Below are positions 10,066 through 21,008 of a stretch of 64,000 nt of DNA, piece by piece. The notes beneath the pieces were generated by a model. The model ran no database searches. It was given only the letters and a program-made list of their open reading frames with translations, and was not told the origin of the DNA. Where the stretch lies: the NCBI GenBank assembly GCA_002894305.1, contig PGEI01000005.1, positions 1-64,000 on the forward strand. The letters run 5' to 3'. Source of the stretch: Comamonadaceae bacterium CD01. Its GTDB lineage: Bacteria > Pseudomonadota > Gammaproteobacteria > Burkholderiales > Burkholderiaceae_C. How positions within the stretch are numbered: the first letter of the stretch is position 1; each line of letters begins with the position of its first letter. The position numbers were made by a program, and so were the translations under genes.

Positions 10066-11238
10066 TTGCGTTCTGACGACACCACCGCTTCCGCCGATGC
10101 CACGCCCGTCGTTCTTGTAGGCGTGGATTTCGGCTTGCCGCATTTCGACGGCGAGCTCGAAGAACTGGGCCTGCTGGCGCAGACCGCGGGCCTGTCTGCG
10201 GTCGCCCGCCTGACCTGCAAGCGCAAGGTGCCCGACGCCGCGCTGTTCGTCGGCAGCGGCAAGGCCGACGAGATCAGGCTGCTGGCCGACATGCACGGCG
10301 CGCAGGAGGTCTGGTTCGACCAGGCGCTCAGCCCCGCGCAGCAACGCAACCTGGAGCGCCACCTTGGCCTGCCGGTGGGCGACCGCACGCTGTTGATCCT
10401 GGAGATCTTCGCGCAGCGCGCGCGCAGCCACGAGGGCAAGCTGCAAGTCGAGCTGGCCCGCCTGCAATACCTGAGCACGCGCCTGGTGCGCCGCTGGTCG
10501 CACCTGGAGCGCCAGCGCGGCGGCATTGGCGCGCGCGGCGGCCCGGGCGAGCGCCAGATCGAGCTGGACAGCCGCATGATTCGCGAGGCGATCAAGCGTA
10601 CGCGCGAGCGCCTGGCCAAGGTGCAGCGCCAGCGCGGCACGCAGCGGCGCCAGCGCCAGCGCCGCGGTACGTTCAACGTCTCGCTGGTGGGCTATACCAA
10701 CGCCGGAAAATCCACGCTGTTCAATGCGCTGGTCAAGGCGCAGGCCTATGCGGCCGACCAGCTGTTTGCCACGCTGGACACCACCACGCGCCAGCTTTAC
10801 CTGGGAGGCGAGGCGGGCGTGGTATCGCTGTCCGACACGGTGGGCTTCATTCGCGAGCTGCCGCACGGCCTGGTCGATGCCTTCCAGGCGACGCTGCAGG
10901 AGGCGATCGACGCCGACCTGTTGCTGCACGTGGTCGACGCGTCCAACCCCGGTTTCCCCGAGCAGATCGCCCAGGTGCAGCAGGTGCTGGGCGAGATCGG
11001 CGCGCTAGATATCCCGCAGATGCTGGTCTTCAACAAGCTCGACGCGCTGGCGCCCGAGGCGCTCCCGGCCCGGTTGCACGACCGCTACGAGGTGGACGGA
11101 CGCCAACTCGAGCGCATCTTCGTGAGTGCACGCAGCGGCCAGGGCCTGGGCGAGTTGCGCGCCCTGCTGGCTCAAGCCGCCACCCGTGCAGATGAATCTC
11201 CGCCCGCACAGCCCGAATTGCCCGGCGCCCAGCTGTGA
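10066..11238 (+). CDS. hflX: GTPase HflX
   Basis: Ribosome-associated GTPase that splits stalled or heat-damaged 70S ribosomes. Visible features are the HflX N-terminal domain with the Gly-rich ERQRGGIGARGGPGERQIE linker and a G domain with P-loop GYTNAGKSTL, G3 DTVGF and G4 NKLD. 390 residues. No ATG fits; a TTG at 10066 is the most plausible start, giving a short Ser/Asp-rich N-terminus before VVLVGVDFG. Start position is therefore uncertain by a few codons. Confidence 0.94.
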   Translation: MRSDDTTASADATPVVLVGVDFGLPHFDGELEELGLLAQTAGLSAVARLTCKRKVPDAALFVGSGKADEIRLLADMHGAQEVWFDQALSPAQQRNLERHLGLPVGDRTLLILEIFAQRARSHEGKLQVELARLQYLSTRLVRRWSHLERQRGGIGARGGPGERQIELDSRMIREAIKRTRERLAKVQRQRGTQRRQRQRRGTFNVSLVGYTNAGKSTLFNALVKAQAYAADQLFATLDTTTRQLYLGGEAGVVSLSDTVGFIRELPHGLVDAFQATLQEAIDADLLLHVVDASNPGFPEQIAQVQQVLGEIGALDIPQMLVFNKLDALAPEALPARLHDRYEVDGRQLERIFVSARSGQGLGELRALLAQAATRADESPPAQPELPGAQL

Positions 11239-11294
11239 TTGGGCACAATGCCACCCGCCATTGGATGTCTTCGAATCAAGCAGAGACTTTGCGC

Positions 11295-12683
11295 ATGAAT
11301 TCTCACTACCTCAACTCCCGCTGGGCCGTGCTGCCCGCACGCCTGCGGGGGATGTTCAATCTCAATGACCCGCGCTGGGGACGTTCGGACGAGCAGGATC
11401 CGCAAGGCCAGCGTCCCGAGGAAACACCACCCCCTGAGCAACGCCCCTGGGGCGACGGCCCGCAGGGCGGGCGTGAGCGCGACCGCGCGTCGGGCTCGGG
11501 CGCCAATCCGCCCGATCTGGACGAGCTGTGGCGTGACCTCAACCGCAAGCTCGGGGGCCTGCTGGGCGGGCGCGGTGGGCGTGGCAACGGCTCGCGGCCG
11601 CCACAGGGGCCGGGTGGCGGGGGTTTTCAGCCCGACATGAAGAACACCGGCGTCGGCGTTGGGCTGGTCGCCCTGATTGCGGTGCTGATCTGGCTGAGTT
11701 CGGGTTTTTTCATCGTCCAGGAAGGCCAGCAGGCGGTCATCACGCAATTTGGCAAATACCACAGCACGGTGAACGCCGGCTTCAACTGGCGCCTGCCGTA
11801 CCCGATCCAGCGCCATGAGCTGGTCTTCGTCACGCAGATCCGCTCGGTCGACATCGGGCGCGACTCCATCATCAAGGCCACCGGCCTGCGCGAGTCGGCC
11901 ATGCTGACCGAGGACGAGAACATCGTCGAGATCAAGTTTGCGGTGCAATACCGCCTGAACGACGCGCGCGCCTGGCTGTTCGAGAGCCGCAATCCCGGCA
12001 ACGCCGTGGTGCAGGCGGCTGAGACAGCGGTGCGCGAGGTGGTCGGCAAGATGAAGATGGACTCGGCGCTGGCCGAGGAGCGCGACCAGATCGCGCCGCG
12101 CGTGCGCGACCTGATGCAAACCATCCTGGATCGCTACAAGGTTGGCGTCGAGGTGGTCGGCATCAACCTGCAGCAAGGCGGCGTGCGCCCGCCCGAGCAG
12201 GTGCAGGCGGCGTTCGACGACGTGCTCAAGGCAGGACAGGAGCGCGAGCGCGCCAAGAACGAGGCCCAGGCCTATGCCAACGACGTGGTTCCGCGCGCCG
12301 TCGGTACCGCCTCGCGCCTGGAGCAGGAGGCCGAGGCCTACAAGGCGCGCATCACGGCCCAGGCCCAGGGCGATGCCCAGCGCTTCACCTCGGTGCTCAA
12401 TGAATACCAGAAGGCGCCCCAGGTCACGCGTGACCGCATGTACCTGGAGTCCATGCAGCAGGTCTACAGCAACGTGACCAAGGTGCTGGTCGAGTCGCGC
12501 CAGGGCTCTAACCTGCTGTACCTGCCGCTGGACAAGATCATGCAGGGTGTGACACAGGCCGCGCCAGCCGCGCCCGAGCATGCCGCAAACAGCAGCGCGC
12601 CAGCGACGGGCAGCGCAGCGCCCGTGACCGTCCCCGCGCATCTGCGCGACGCCAGCCGCAGCCGCGAGCGCGAAACCCGATAG
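11295..12683 (+). CDS. hflK: FtsH protease modulator HflK
   Basis: SPFH/Band-7 membrane protein that forms a cage with HflC around the FtsH protease. A Gly/Arg/Pro-rich cytoplasmic N-terminus (MFNLNDPRWGR ... ) precedes a transmembrane helix (VGLVALIAVLIWLSSGFFIV) and the Band-7 domain, then an Ala/Gln-rich coiled-coil region and a Pro/Ala-rich tail. The start at 11295 gives 462 residues; 11235 is an upstream in-frame ATG and 11352 (MFNLNDPRWGR) a shorter possibility. It precedes hflC by 9 nt. Confidence 0.93.
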   Translation: MNSHYLNSRWAVLPARLRGMFNLNDPRWGRSDEQDPQGQRPEETPPPEQRPWGDGPQGGRERDRASGSGANPPDLDELWRDLNRKLGGLLGGRGGRGNGSRPPQGPGGGGFQPDMKNTGVGVGLVALIAVLIWLSSGFFIVQEGQQAVITQFGKYHSTVNAGFNWRLPYPIQRHELVFVTQIRSVDIGRDSIIKATGLRESAMLTEDENIVEIKFAVQYRLNDARAWLFESRNPGNAVVQAAETAVREVVGKMKMDSALAEERDQIAPRVRDLMQTILDRYKVGVEVVGINLQQGGVRPPEQVQAAFDDVLKAGQERERAKNEAQAYANDVVPRAVGTASRLEQEAEAYKARITAQAQGDAQRFTSVLNEYQKAPQVTRDRMYLESMQQVYSNVTKVLVESRQGSNLLYLPLDKIMQGVTQAAPAAPEHAANSSAPATGSAAPVTVPAHLRDASRSRERETR

Positions 12684-12692
12684 GAGCGAAGT

Positions 12693-13589
12693 GTGAACAG
12701 AATCGGATTTTTCCTCTCCACGCTGGTACTGCTCCTGGTAGTGGCCAGCTCCATGGTGTTCGTCGTCGACCAGCGCCAGTACGGCGTGGTCTATGCGCTG
12801 GGCCAGATCAAGGAAGTGATCACCGAGCCGGGGCTGAACTTCAAGCTGCCGCCGCCGTTCCAGAACGTGCGCTACATCGACAAACGCCTGCTCACGCTCG
12901 ACAGCTCGGACACCGAGTCCATGCTCACGGCCGAGAAGCAGCGCGTGGTCATCGACTGGTATGTGCGCTGGCGCATCTCCGACCCGTCGCAGTACATCCG
13001 CAACGTCGGGCTCGACGAGAACGCCGGCGCGCTGCAACTCAACCGCGTGGTGCGCAACGCCTTCCAGGAGGAGGTCAACCGCCGCACGGTCAAGGAGCTG
13101 ATCGCCACCAAGCGCGACGCGCTGATGGCCGACGTCAAGAAGGAAGTGCTGGCCGCCGTGAAAAGCGGCAAGCCCTGGGGAATGGACGTGGTCGACGTGC
13201 GCATCACGCGCGTGGACTACGTCGAGGCGATCACCGAGTCGGTCTACCGCCGCATGGAGGCCGAGCGCAAGCGCGTGGCCAACGAGCTGCGCTCCACCGG
13301 CGCGGCCGAGGGCGAGAAAATCCGCGCCGACGCCGACCGCCAGCGCGAAGTGACCATTGCCAATGCCTACAGCCAGGCGCAGAAGGTCAAGGGCGAGGGC
13401 GACGGCGAGGCAGCGCGCCTGTACGCCCAGGCCTTTGGGCGCGACCCGCAGTTCGCCCAGTTCTACCGCAGCCTGGAGGCCTACAAGGCCAGCTTCAACA
13501 AGAAGAGCGACGTCGTCGTGCTCGACCCGGCGTCCACAGAGTTCTTCAAGGCCTTGCGCTCGGGCGTGCCCGCGGCGCCTGGCAAGTAA
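12693..13589 (+). CDS. hflC: FtsH protease modulator HflC
   Basis: Partner of HflK in the HflKC complex on the periplasmic face of the inner membrane. The 298-residue product has an N-terminal signal-anchor (GFFLSTLVLLLVVASSMVFV) followed by a Band-7/SPFH domain with the family segment VVDQRQYGVVYALGQI. The start codon is GTG at 12693, preceded by TAGGAGCG. Nine nt downstream of hflK. Confidence 0.96.
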   Translation: MNRIGFFLSTLVLLLVVASSMVFVVDQRQYGVVYALGQIKEVITEPGLNFKLPPPFQNVRYIDKRLLTLDSSDTESMLTAEKQRVVIDWYVRWRISDPSQYIRNVGLDENAGALQLNRVVRNAFQEEVNRRTVKELIATKRDALMADVKKEVLAAVKSGKPWGMDVVDVRITRVDYVEAITESVYRRMEAERKRVANELRSTGAAEGEKIRADADRQREVTIANAYSQAQKVKGEGDGEAARLYAQAFGRDPQFAQFYRSLEAYKASFNKKSDVVVLDPASTEFFKALRSGVPAAPGK

Positions 13590-13613
13590 GCGCAGAAGTC
13601 CGGCGCCAAGCCA

Positions 13614-13808
13614 ATGCCGCCGATCGACAGCTGGTGGAGTGCGCTGGCCATGGTGCTGGTGATCGAAGGGCTGCTGCCCTTTGCCGCGCCGGCGGGTTGG
13701 CGGCGCATGTTCGCGCAGTTGCTGCAGCTGCGCGACGGCCAGATCCGCTTCGTCGGTCTGGCCAGCGTGCTGGCCGGCCTGCTGATGCTGTGGGTGCTGG
13801 CCGCTTGA
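13614..13808 (+). CDS. DUF2065 (YjeT-like) small membrane protein
   Basis: A 64-residue protein with two predicted transmembrane helices (about residues 9-26, ALAMVLVIEGLLPFAA, and 45-63, VGLASVLAGLLMLWVLA) and a short Arg-rich loop between them. This size, topology and location directly after hflC match the DUF2065/YjeT family found next to hflKC in many proteobacteria. No molecular function is established. Confidence 0.85.
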   Translation: MPPIDSWWSALAMVLVIEGLLPFAAPAGWRRMFAQLLQLRDGQIRFVGLASVLAGLLMLWVLAA

Positions 13809-13840
13809 GTGGCCGGCAGCGCCCGCCGCGGCCAAGCCGG

Positions 13841-13846
13841 TAGAAT
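13841..13846 (+). promoter_or_regulatory. Possible -10 element for hisZ
   Basis: TAGAAT lies 33 nt upstream of the hisZ ATG in an otherwise GC-rich gap. It matches five of six consensus positions; a good -35 is not evident. Confidence 0.3.
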
Positions 13847-13879
13847 CACTGTTTCCCTTCTTTCTTCCCCCCTGTACGT

Positions 13880-16430
<2,551 letters not shown>

Positions 16431-16471
16431 GCGCCGCGCTTTTCTCTCCCAAAGCCCAGGAGCCACGAACC

Positions 16472-16996
16472 ATGCTCACCGAAGACGGCAAGCACCTGTA
16501 TGTCAGCTACGACGAGTACCACAGCCTGATCGAGAAACTGGCACTGAAGGTGCACCAGTCGGGCTGGGACTTCGACACCATCCTGTGCCTGGCGCGCGGA
16601 GGACTGCGCCCGGGCGACATCCTCAGCCGCATCTTCGACAAGCCGCTGGCCATCATGTCCACCAGCTCCTACCGCGCCGAGGGCGGCAAGCTGCAGGGCC
16701 ATCTGGACATCGCCCGCTTCATCACCACGCCCAAGGGCGAGATCGCCGGGCGCGTGCTGCTGGTCGACGACCTGGCCGACTCGGGCCACACGCTGCACTC
16801 GGTCGTGGACATGCTCAAGACCAACTACCCGCCGATCAGCGAACTGCGCAGCGCGGTGATCTGGACCAAAGGGCTGTCGACCTTCCAGGCCGACTACTCG
16901 GTCGATTTCCTGCCGACCAACCCCTGGATCCACCAGCCGTTCGAAGGCTATGACGACCTGACGCCGGCGAAGCTGCTGGACAAGTGGCGCGTCTGA
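16472..16996 (+). CDS. Purine-type phosphoribosyltransferase
   Basis: A 174-residue type I phosphoribosyltransferase. The PRPP-binding signature VLLVDDLADSGHTL is at about residues 95-108, and an ARGGLRPGDILSR segment typical of hypoxanthine/xanthine-guanine enzymes is at about 41-53. It probably salvages a 6-oxopurine base with PRPP in the cytoplasm, which fits its place 41 nt after purA, but the exact base cannot be told from sequence. A CCCACC/GGTGGG stem (17038-17062) follows the stop codon without a clear T-run. Confidence 0.85.
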   Translation: MLTEDGKHLYVSYDEYHSLIEKLALKVHQSGWDFDTILCLARGGLRPGDILSRIFDKPLAIMSTSSYRAEGGKLQGHLDIARFITTPKGEIAGRVLLVDDLADSGHTLHSVVDMLKTNYPPISELRSAVIWTKGLSTFQADYSVDFLPTNPWIHQPFEGYDDLTPAKLLDKWRV

Positions 16997-17144
16997 GCGA
17001 CGCATGAACGCCTGAGCGCGCACCCCGCTGCGGCCGGCCCACCTTCGCGCGACGCGGGTGGGGTCTTGCGGCGCAAGGGCATTGCCCCCCGGGTACCATC
17101 GCGCCTTGGGCCGGCGCAGCCGCCTTGCCGGCCAGTGAGACACC

Positions 17145-18200
17145 ATGAGCGCTTCCACCTCTCCCACGCACACCATTACCCGCACCGCCCCGGGCACCAA
17201 GTTCGTCAGCCCCCAGGGCACGACGGCGATCAAGGACGGCATCAAGGTCAACGCCATTGCCCAAGTGCCCGACGCCCAGCGCAAGCCCGAGTGGCTGCGC
17301 ATGAAGTTGCCCACCGGCGCCAAGTACCACGAGGTGATGGAGATCGTGCGCAGCCACCAGCTGGCCACGGTGTGCGCCGAATCCAAGTGCCCCAACATCG
17401 CCGAATGCTGGGGCCGCGGCACGGCCACGCTGATGCTGATGGGCTCGGTGTGTACGCGCGCGTGCAAGTTCTGTTCGGTCAGCACCGGCAACCCCAACGG
17501 TTGGCTGGACCACGACGAGCCGGCCAAGGTGGCCGACGCGGTGGCGCTGATGAATCTGCGCTACGTGGTGCTGACCTCGGTGGACCGCGACGACCTGGCC
17601 GACCTGGGCGCGGGCCACTACGCCGCCTGCATCCGCGCCATCCACGCGCGCACGCCTGACACGGCGGTGGAGGCGCTGACCCCCGACTTCCAGGGCCGCG
17701 AAGACCTGGTGGCCCAGGTGCTCGATGCTGGCCTTGCCACCTACGCGCAGAACCTGGAGACCGTCGAGCGCCTGACGCACCCGGTGCGCGACGTGCGCGC
17801 CGGCTACCGGGTGACGCTGGACGTGCTGGCATTTGCCAAGCGCCACGCACCGACCACCGTGACCAAGACCAGCATGATGCTGGGCCTGGGCGAGACCGAT
17901 GCCGAGATAGAGCAGGCGCTGGCCGACGTGCGCGCGGCCAACGTCGATGTGGTGACCATGGGCCAGTACATGCGCCCGACCAAGAACCACCTGCCGGTGC
18001 AGCGCTACGTCACGCCTGACGAATTCAAGCGCTACCGCGACCTCGCGTTGTCTATGGGCTTTCTCGAAGCCGTGGCAGGCCCGTTCGTGCGTTCGAGCTA
18101 CCGCGCCGAGCGCGTGCTGGAGCACAACAACGTCGGCCTGGATACGCACGCCGTGCTCGACGGCATCCGCGAGTCGGCTGCGTCCAGCATGCGTTGCTGA
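17145..18200 (+). CDS. lipA: Lipoyl synthase
   Basis: Radical-SAM enzyme that inserts two sulfur atoms into protein-bound octanoyl groups. Both iron-sulfur motifs are intact: the auxiliary cluster CX4CX5C (Cys77, Cys82, Cys88 in [12 protein letters not shown]) and the SAM cluster CX3CX2C (Cys103, Cys107, Cys110 in CTRACKFC). The 351-residue length includes a longer N-terminus than in E. coli. lipB is not adjacent. The end of the gene faces the minus-strand folate genes across a 180-nt gap holding REP-like repeats. Confidence 0.96.
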   Translation: MSASTSPTHTITRTAPGTKFVSPQGTTAIKDGIKVNAIAQVPDAQRKPEWLRMKLPTGAKYHEVMEIVRSHQLATVCAESKCPNIAECWGRGTATLMLMGSVCTRACKFCSVSTGNPNGWLDHDEPAKVADAVALMNLRYVVLTSVDRDDLADLGAGHYAACIRAIHARTPDTAVEALTPDFQGREDLVAQVLDAGLATYAQNLETVERLTHPVRDVRAGYRVTLDVLAFAKRHAPTTVTKTSMMLGLGETDAEIEQALADVRAANVDVVTMGQYMRPTKNHLPVQRYVTPDEFKRYRDLALSMGFLEAVAGPFVRSSYRAERVLEHNNVGLDTHAVLDGIRESAASSMRC

Positions 18201-18238
18201 TACCTATCGGCGCCTGTATGGCGCGTGTGTAGGCTGTC

Positions 18239-18345
18239 ATGGAGCCTGCTTGCGGGCCATCGGAACATCCATCGCGGCGAGGGCGCTGCTCTCACCACAG
18301 CAGGCCCCGGTCAGCGTCCGGTAGGAGCGGTGTCCTCACCGCGAT
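18239..18345. repeat. REP-like inverted pair between lipA and the folate genes
   Basis: Two 25-nt elements, 18271-18295 and 18321-18345, are inverted copies of each other with 19 of 25 matches when one is reverse-complemented. The right copy reads GTAGGAGCGG...CCGCGAT, with internal GCGGTG/CACCGC pairing. A further stem, GCCTGC/GCGGGC, lies at 18244-18257. The shape resembles REP palindromes and REPIN doublets of pseudomonads and relatives. No coding potential was seen in the gap 18201-18381. Confidence 0.5.
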
Positions 18346-18381
18346 CAGCACTGGCGCAGCACTTGTCGACCTGCCCCCGGA

Positions 18382-18606
18382 TCAGGCCGGCTCCCACGGA
18401 TCGGCCTCGGCCAGCCAGGCGGCAAGTGCGGCGTCGTCGGCCGCGTCCAGCTGCTCCTGTGCCTGCGCCAGGTATTCGGCCTGCATCAGGTGCTGGCGAA
18501 AGCCGCTGCCGTGTTCCGGGCTGAAGATCAGCAGCACCTGGCCGTAGGAGGCCTCCAGCAGCGCCGCCTGCCAGCGCCGGTTCTGGGTGTCGTCGAACAT
18601 TCGCAT
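18382..18606 (-). CDS. Hypothetical 74-residue protein at the end of the thyA-folA cluster
   Basis: A short frame begins MRMFDDTQNRRWQAALLEAS and ends AEADPWEPA. It is rich in Ala, Gln and acidic residues, is probably cytoplasmic and helical, and shows no signal peptide or recognised motif. It starts 5 nt after the folA stop on the same strand, so it is likely co-transcribed. The start shown is the first Met in frame after folA; the Met two codons later (18600) is equally possible. Function unknown. Confidence 0.6.
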   Translation of the reverse strand: MRMFDDTQNRRWQAALLEASYGQVLLIFSPEHGSGFRQHLMQAEYLAQAQEQLDAADDAALAAWLAEADPWEPA

Positions 18607-18611
18607 TGCAA

Positions 18612-19109
18612 TCAACCTTCCTGGCGCAGATAGCGCACGAAATCGAACTGCAGGCCGCTGGCGTCCACCTGGTGGCTGCGCTGCGCCTCGCGCCATCCGG
18701 CGCCCAGCTCGGGGGCAAAGGTGTCGCCATCGAAGGCCTGGGCAATCTCGGTCACTTCGGCGCGCTGCGCCAGCGGCAGCGCGTCGGCAAAGACCTGTCC
18801 GCCGCCAATCACCCAGGCGGTGGCAGTGCCCGATTGCCGTGCCAGCTCCAACGCCTGCGCCAGGCTGGCTGCGCGCTGCGCGCCGTCGGCATGCCAGTCG
18901 GGCTGGCGTGTGATCACCAGGTTCAACCGCCCGGGCAGTGGCCGAAAGCGCGGCGGCAGCGAGTCCCAGGTCTTGCGCCCCATCAGCACCGGCGCGCCGT
19001 GGGTGAGCTGCTTGAAATGCGCCAGGTCCTGCGGCAGGTGCCAGGGCATGGTGCCGTGCTGGCCGATCACGCCATTGGTGGCGCGGGCGTAGATCAGTGC
19101 AATTTCCAT
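18612..19109 (-). CDS. folA: Dihydrofolate reductase
   Basis: Reduces dihydrofolate to tetrahydrofolate with NADPH, regenerating the cofactor oxidised by the neighbouring thymidylate synthase. Family motifs are IYARATNGVIGQHGTMPWHLP, VLMGRKTWDSLP and the cofactor-binding WVIGGGQVFADAL. From 19109 the product is 165 residues. That ATG has AGGA six nt upstream; the ATG at 19115 overlaps the hemerythrin stop in an ATGA but has AGGA pressed against it, so I prefer 19109. Transcribed with thyA and the hemerythrin gene. Confidence 0.95.
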   Translation of the reverse strand: MEIALIYARATNGVIGQHGTMPWHLPQDLAHFKQLTHGAPVLMGRKTWDSLPPRFRPLPGRLNLVITRQPDWHADGAQRAASLAQALELARQSGTATAWVIGGGQVFADALPLAQRAEVTEIAQAFDGDTFAPELGAGWREAQRSHQVDASGLQFDFVRYLRQEG

Positions 19110-19111
19110 CG

Positions 19112-19576
19112 TCATTCCTGTGTGCCGACGCGGGCCCAAACCTGGGCCTGCAGCGCCTCGGGAAGTTCCATCGCCAGCGCGTTGTGCTCGCGCTCATGGT
19201 GGTGTTCGATTACATGGCGCAGCGCATGGGCGCCGTCGATCAGCGCCAGAGCGGTGCGCCGCTGCTGCAGTGCGTCGGTCGGCGGGCTGGCGGCCACGGC
19301 CTGCAGGCGGGCCGTGTGTTCCTCGGCCAGCAGGTCGATGCGCTCGTGCTCCAGCAGGTAGACGCGCGCGGCCCAGCGGGCGCCTTCGGGCAGGTGGGGC
19401 AGCAGTTGCTGCTCTTCGACGGCAATGTGCTGCGCCAGCGCCTGGCGCCACGCCTGCAGCTGCGCGAGCGCCTGGACGAAGTCGCCGCCGATCACGTTGA
19501 GCAGGTGGGCGTGCAGCTGTTCTTCCAGGCGTTCGTGCTCGCGCTGGAAATACGGTGGGGCGCTGCGCTCGTCCAT
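19112..19576 (-). CDS. Hemerythrin HHE-domain protein
   Basis: A 154-residue all-helical protein with the spaced histidine/glutamate ligands expected of a di-iron hemerythrin fold: REHERLEEQLHAH, AQHIAVEEQQLLPHL, LLEHERIDLLAEEHTARL and RHVIEHHHEREHN. Such domains bind a diiron centre and sense or carry oxygen, NO or iron. No signal peptide is present. It lies 13 nt after thyA and touches folA, so it shares the folate operon, but its role there is unknown. Confidence 0.82.
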   Translation of the reverse strand: MDERSAPPYFQREHERLEEQLHAHLLNVIGGDFVQALAQLQAWRQALAQHIAVEEQQLLPHLPEGARWAARVYLLEHERIDLLAEEHTARLQAVAASPPTDALQQRRTALALIDGAHALRHVIEHHHEREHNALAMELPEALQAQVWARVGTQE

Positions 19577-19589
19577 GGCGGAGCCTGTG

Positions 19590-20399
19590 TCAGACGGCTA
19601 CCGGCGCCTTGATGGCCGGGTGGTGTTCGTAGCCAATCACCTCGAAGTCCTCGTATTCGTAATCGAAGATCGACGCCGGGCGGCGTTTGATGTGCAGGGT
19701 GGGGTAGGAGTAGGGCTGACGCGCCAGCTGCGTGCGCACCTGCTCGAAGTGGTTGCTGTAGATATGGCAGTCGCCGCCGGTCCAGATGAAGTCGCCCACG
19801 GCCAGGTCGCACTGCTGCGCCAGCATGTGGGTCAGCAGCGCGTAGGACGCGATGTTGAACGGCACGCCGAGGAAGATGTCGGCGCTGCGTTGGTAGAGCT
19901 GGCAGCTCAGCTTGCCGCCCGCCACGTAGAACTGGAAGAAGGCGTGGCAGGGCATCAGCGCCATCTGGTCGAGCTCGGCGACGTTCCAGGCGGAGACGAT
20001 GATGCGGCGGCTGTCGGGGTTGGTCTTGAGCTGGTCGACCACCTGGGCGATCTGGTCGATGTGCGTACCGTCTGCCTTGGGCCAGCTGCGCCACTGCACG
20101 CCGTAGACCGGGCCGAGGTCGCCGTCTGCCCTGGCCCATTCGTCCCAGATGGTTACGCCGCGCTCCTGCAGCCAGCGGGCGTTGCCGTCTCCGCGCAGAA
20201 ACCACAGCAGCTCCAGGATGATGCTCTTGAGGTGCACCTTCTTGGTCGTGACGAGCGGAAAGCCCTCCGACAGGTCAAAGCGCATCTGGTGGCCGAACAC
20301 GCTGCGCGTGCCGGTGCCGGTGCGGTCGCCCTTGGCCACGCCGTGCTCGTAGACGTGGCGCATCAGGTCTTCGTATTGGTGGCGGATGGGGTGAGTCAT
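19590..20399 (-). CDS. thyA: Thymidylate synthase
   Basis: Makes dTMP from dUMP using methylene-tetrahydrofolate as both carbon donor and reductant, yielding dihydrofolate for folA. The 269-residue protein has the catalytic Cys in [12 protein letters not shown], the Arg motif [13 protein letters not shown] and the dUMP-binding [20 protein letters not shown]. Length matches ThyA rather than the unrelated ThyX. It heads the thyA-hemerythrin-folA-small ORF cluster; the ccdAB pair lies immediately upstream, ending 3 nt before its start codon. Confidence 0.97.
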   Translation of the reverse strand: MTHPIRHQYEDLMRHVYEHGVAKGDRTGTGTRSVFGHQMRFDLSEGFPLVTTKKVHLKSIILELLWFLRGDGNARWLQERGVTIWDEWARADGDLGPVYGVQWRSWPKADGTHIDQIAQVVDQLKTNPDSRRIIVSAWNVAELDQMALMPCHAFFQFYVAGGKLSCQLYQRSADIFLGVPFNIASYALLTHMLAQQCDLAVGDFIWTGGDCHIYSNHFEQVRTQLARQPYSYPTLHIKRRPASIFDYEYEDFEVIGYEHHPAIKAPVAV

Positions 20400-20402
20400 C
20401 GG

Positions 20403-20717
20403 TCAATAGCTTCCGAACAGGAGATCCATGGCATTTTGAATGTCCAGCTGCTGCGATGCCAGGTTGCCGACTTTGCGGCGCAGAAAGCTGTCGGGAACGG
20501 CGCCCAGGGCGGCGGTTTCCATTACCACGCGCTGGCCGCCCACCTCCAGGGTGGGATGAAGATCTTGTGCACGTTGGCTGACCTGGCCTTCGGCGTACAG
20601 CGGCACCACGATGCGCGTATGCAGCCCCTGCACGAAGTCGCTCTGCACGTCCAGGAAGTACGGGATGCGCGACTGTTCCTCGGAGTCGGGATTGGTATAG
20701 ACGTCGAAGCGGGCCAT
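20403..20717 (-). CDS. ccdB: CcdB-family toxin of a type II toxin-antitoxin system
   Basis: Predicted gyrase-poison family toxin. The 104-residue product aligns with CcdB along its length: MARFDVYTNP, then YFLDVQSDFVQGLHTRIVVPL, and a C-terminal DIQNAMDLLFGSY. In F-plasmid CcdB the last three residues Trp-Gly-Ile are needed for gyrase killing; here they are Gly-Ser-Tyr, so activity may differ. The gene overlaps or abuts ccdA: an in-frame GTG nine nt upstream overlaps the ccdA TGA as GTGA, with the ATG at 20717 as alternative. It ends 3 nt before thyA. Confidence 0.86.
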   Translation of the reverse strand: MARFDVYTNPDSEEQSRIPYFLDVQSDFVQGLHTRIVVPLYAEGQVSQRAQDLHPTLEVGGQRVVMETAALGAVPDSFLRRKVGNLASQQLDIQNAMDLLFGSY

Positions 20718-20722
20718 GCGAT

Positions 20723-20995
20723 TCACTCGCCCGCCTTGCCGTCTCCCAGTTGCTTGCCGAAGCTGCGGTAGCGGGCCAGCGGCAGGCCATATTGCGCAAT
20801 GCGTGCGTTGTAGGCGGCGATGGCGTCCTTGTTGCGCTCGTTCCATTGCTCCCGGTAGCGCCGCCTGACCTCCTCGGCCAGCAACTCGTCCACGGTCTGC
20901 GAGATATTGAGCCCCAGCTCGCGCGCCATCTCCAGCACCTTGCTGTTCAAGCTGAGGTTGGTGGCTTTCTTGGGGGCGTTGTCGAACTGGAGCAT
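20723..20995 (-). CDS. ccdA: CcdA-family antitoxin
   Basis: A 90-residue protein with an N-terminal ribbon-helix-helix DNA-binding region (KKATNLSLNSKVLEMARELG, about residues 9-28) and a charged, flexible C-terminus (WNERNKDAIAAYNARI) that matches the toxin-binding tail of CcdA. The start at 20995 has GGAGG five nt upstream. The open frame reaches further upstream but lacks family similarity. It precedes ccdB and likely represses its own promoter through the palindrome at 21009-21037. Confidence 0.88.
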   Translation of the reverse strand: MLQFDNAPKKATNLSLNSKVLEMARELGLNISQTVDELLAEEVRRRYREQWNERNKDAIAAYNARIAQYGLPLARYRSFGKQLGDGKAGE

Positions 20996-21008
20996 AAAAC
21001 CCTCCATG

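Noticed and set aside
11172-13835. 887-residue minus-strand frame across hflK and hflC
   Set aside because: Same codon-bias artefact; the plus-strand genes are unmistakable, and the antisense frame has no family features.
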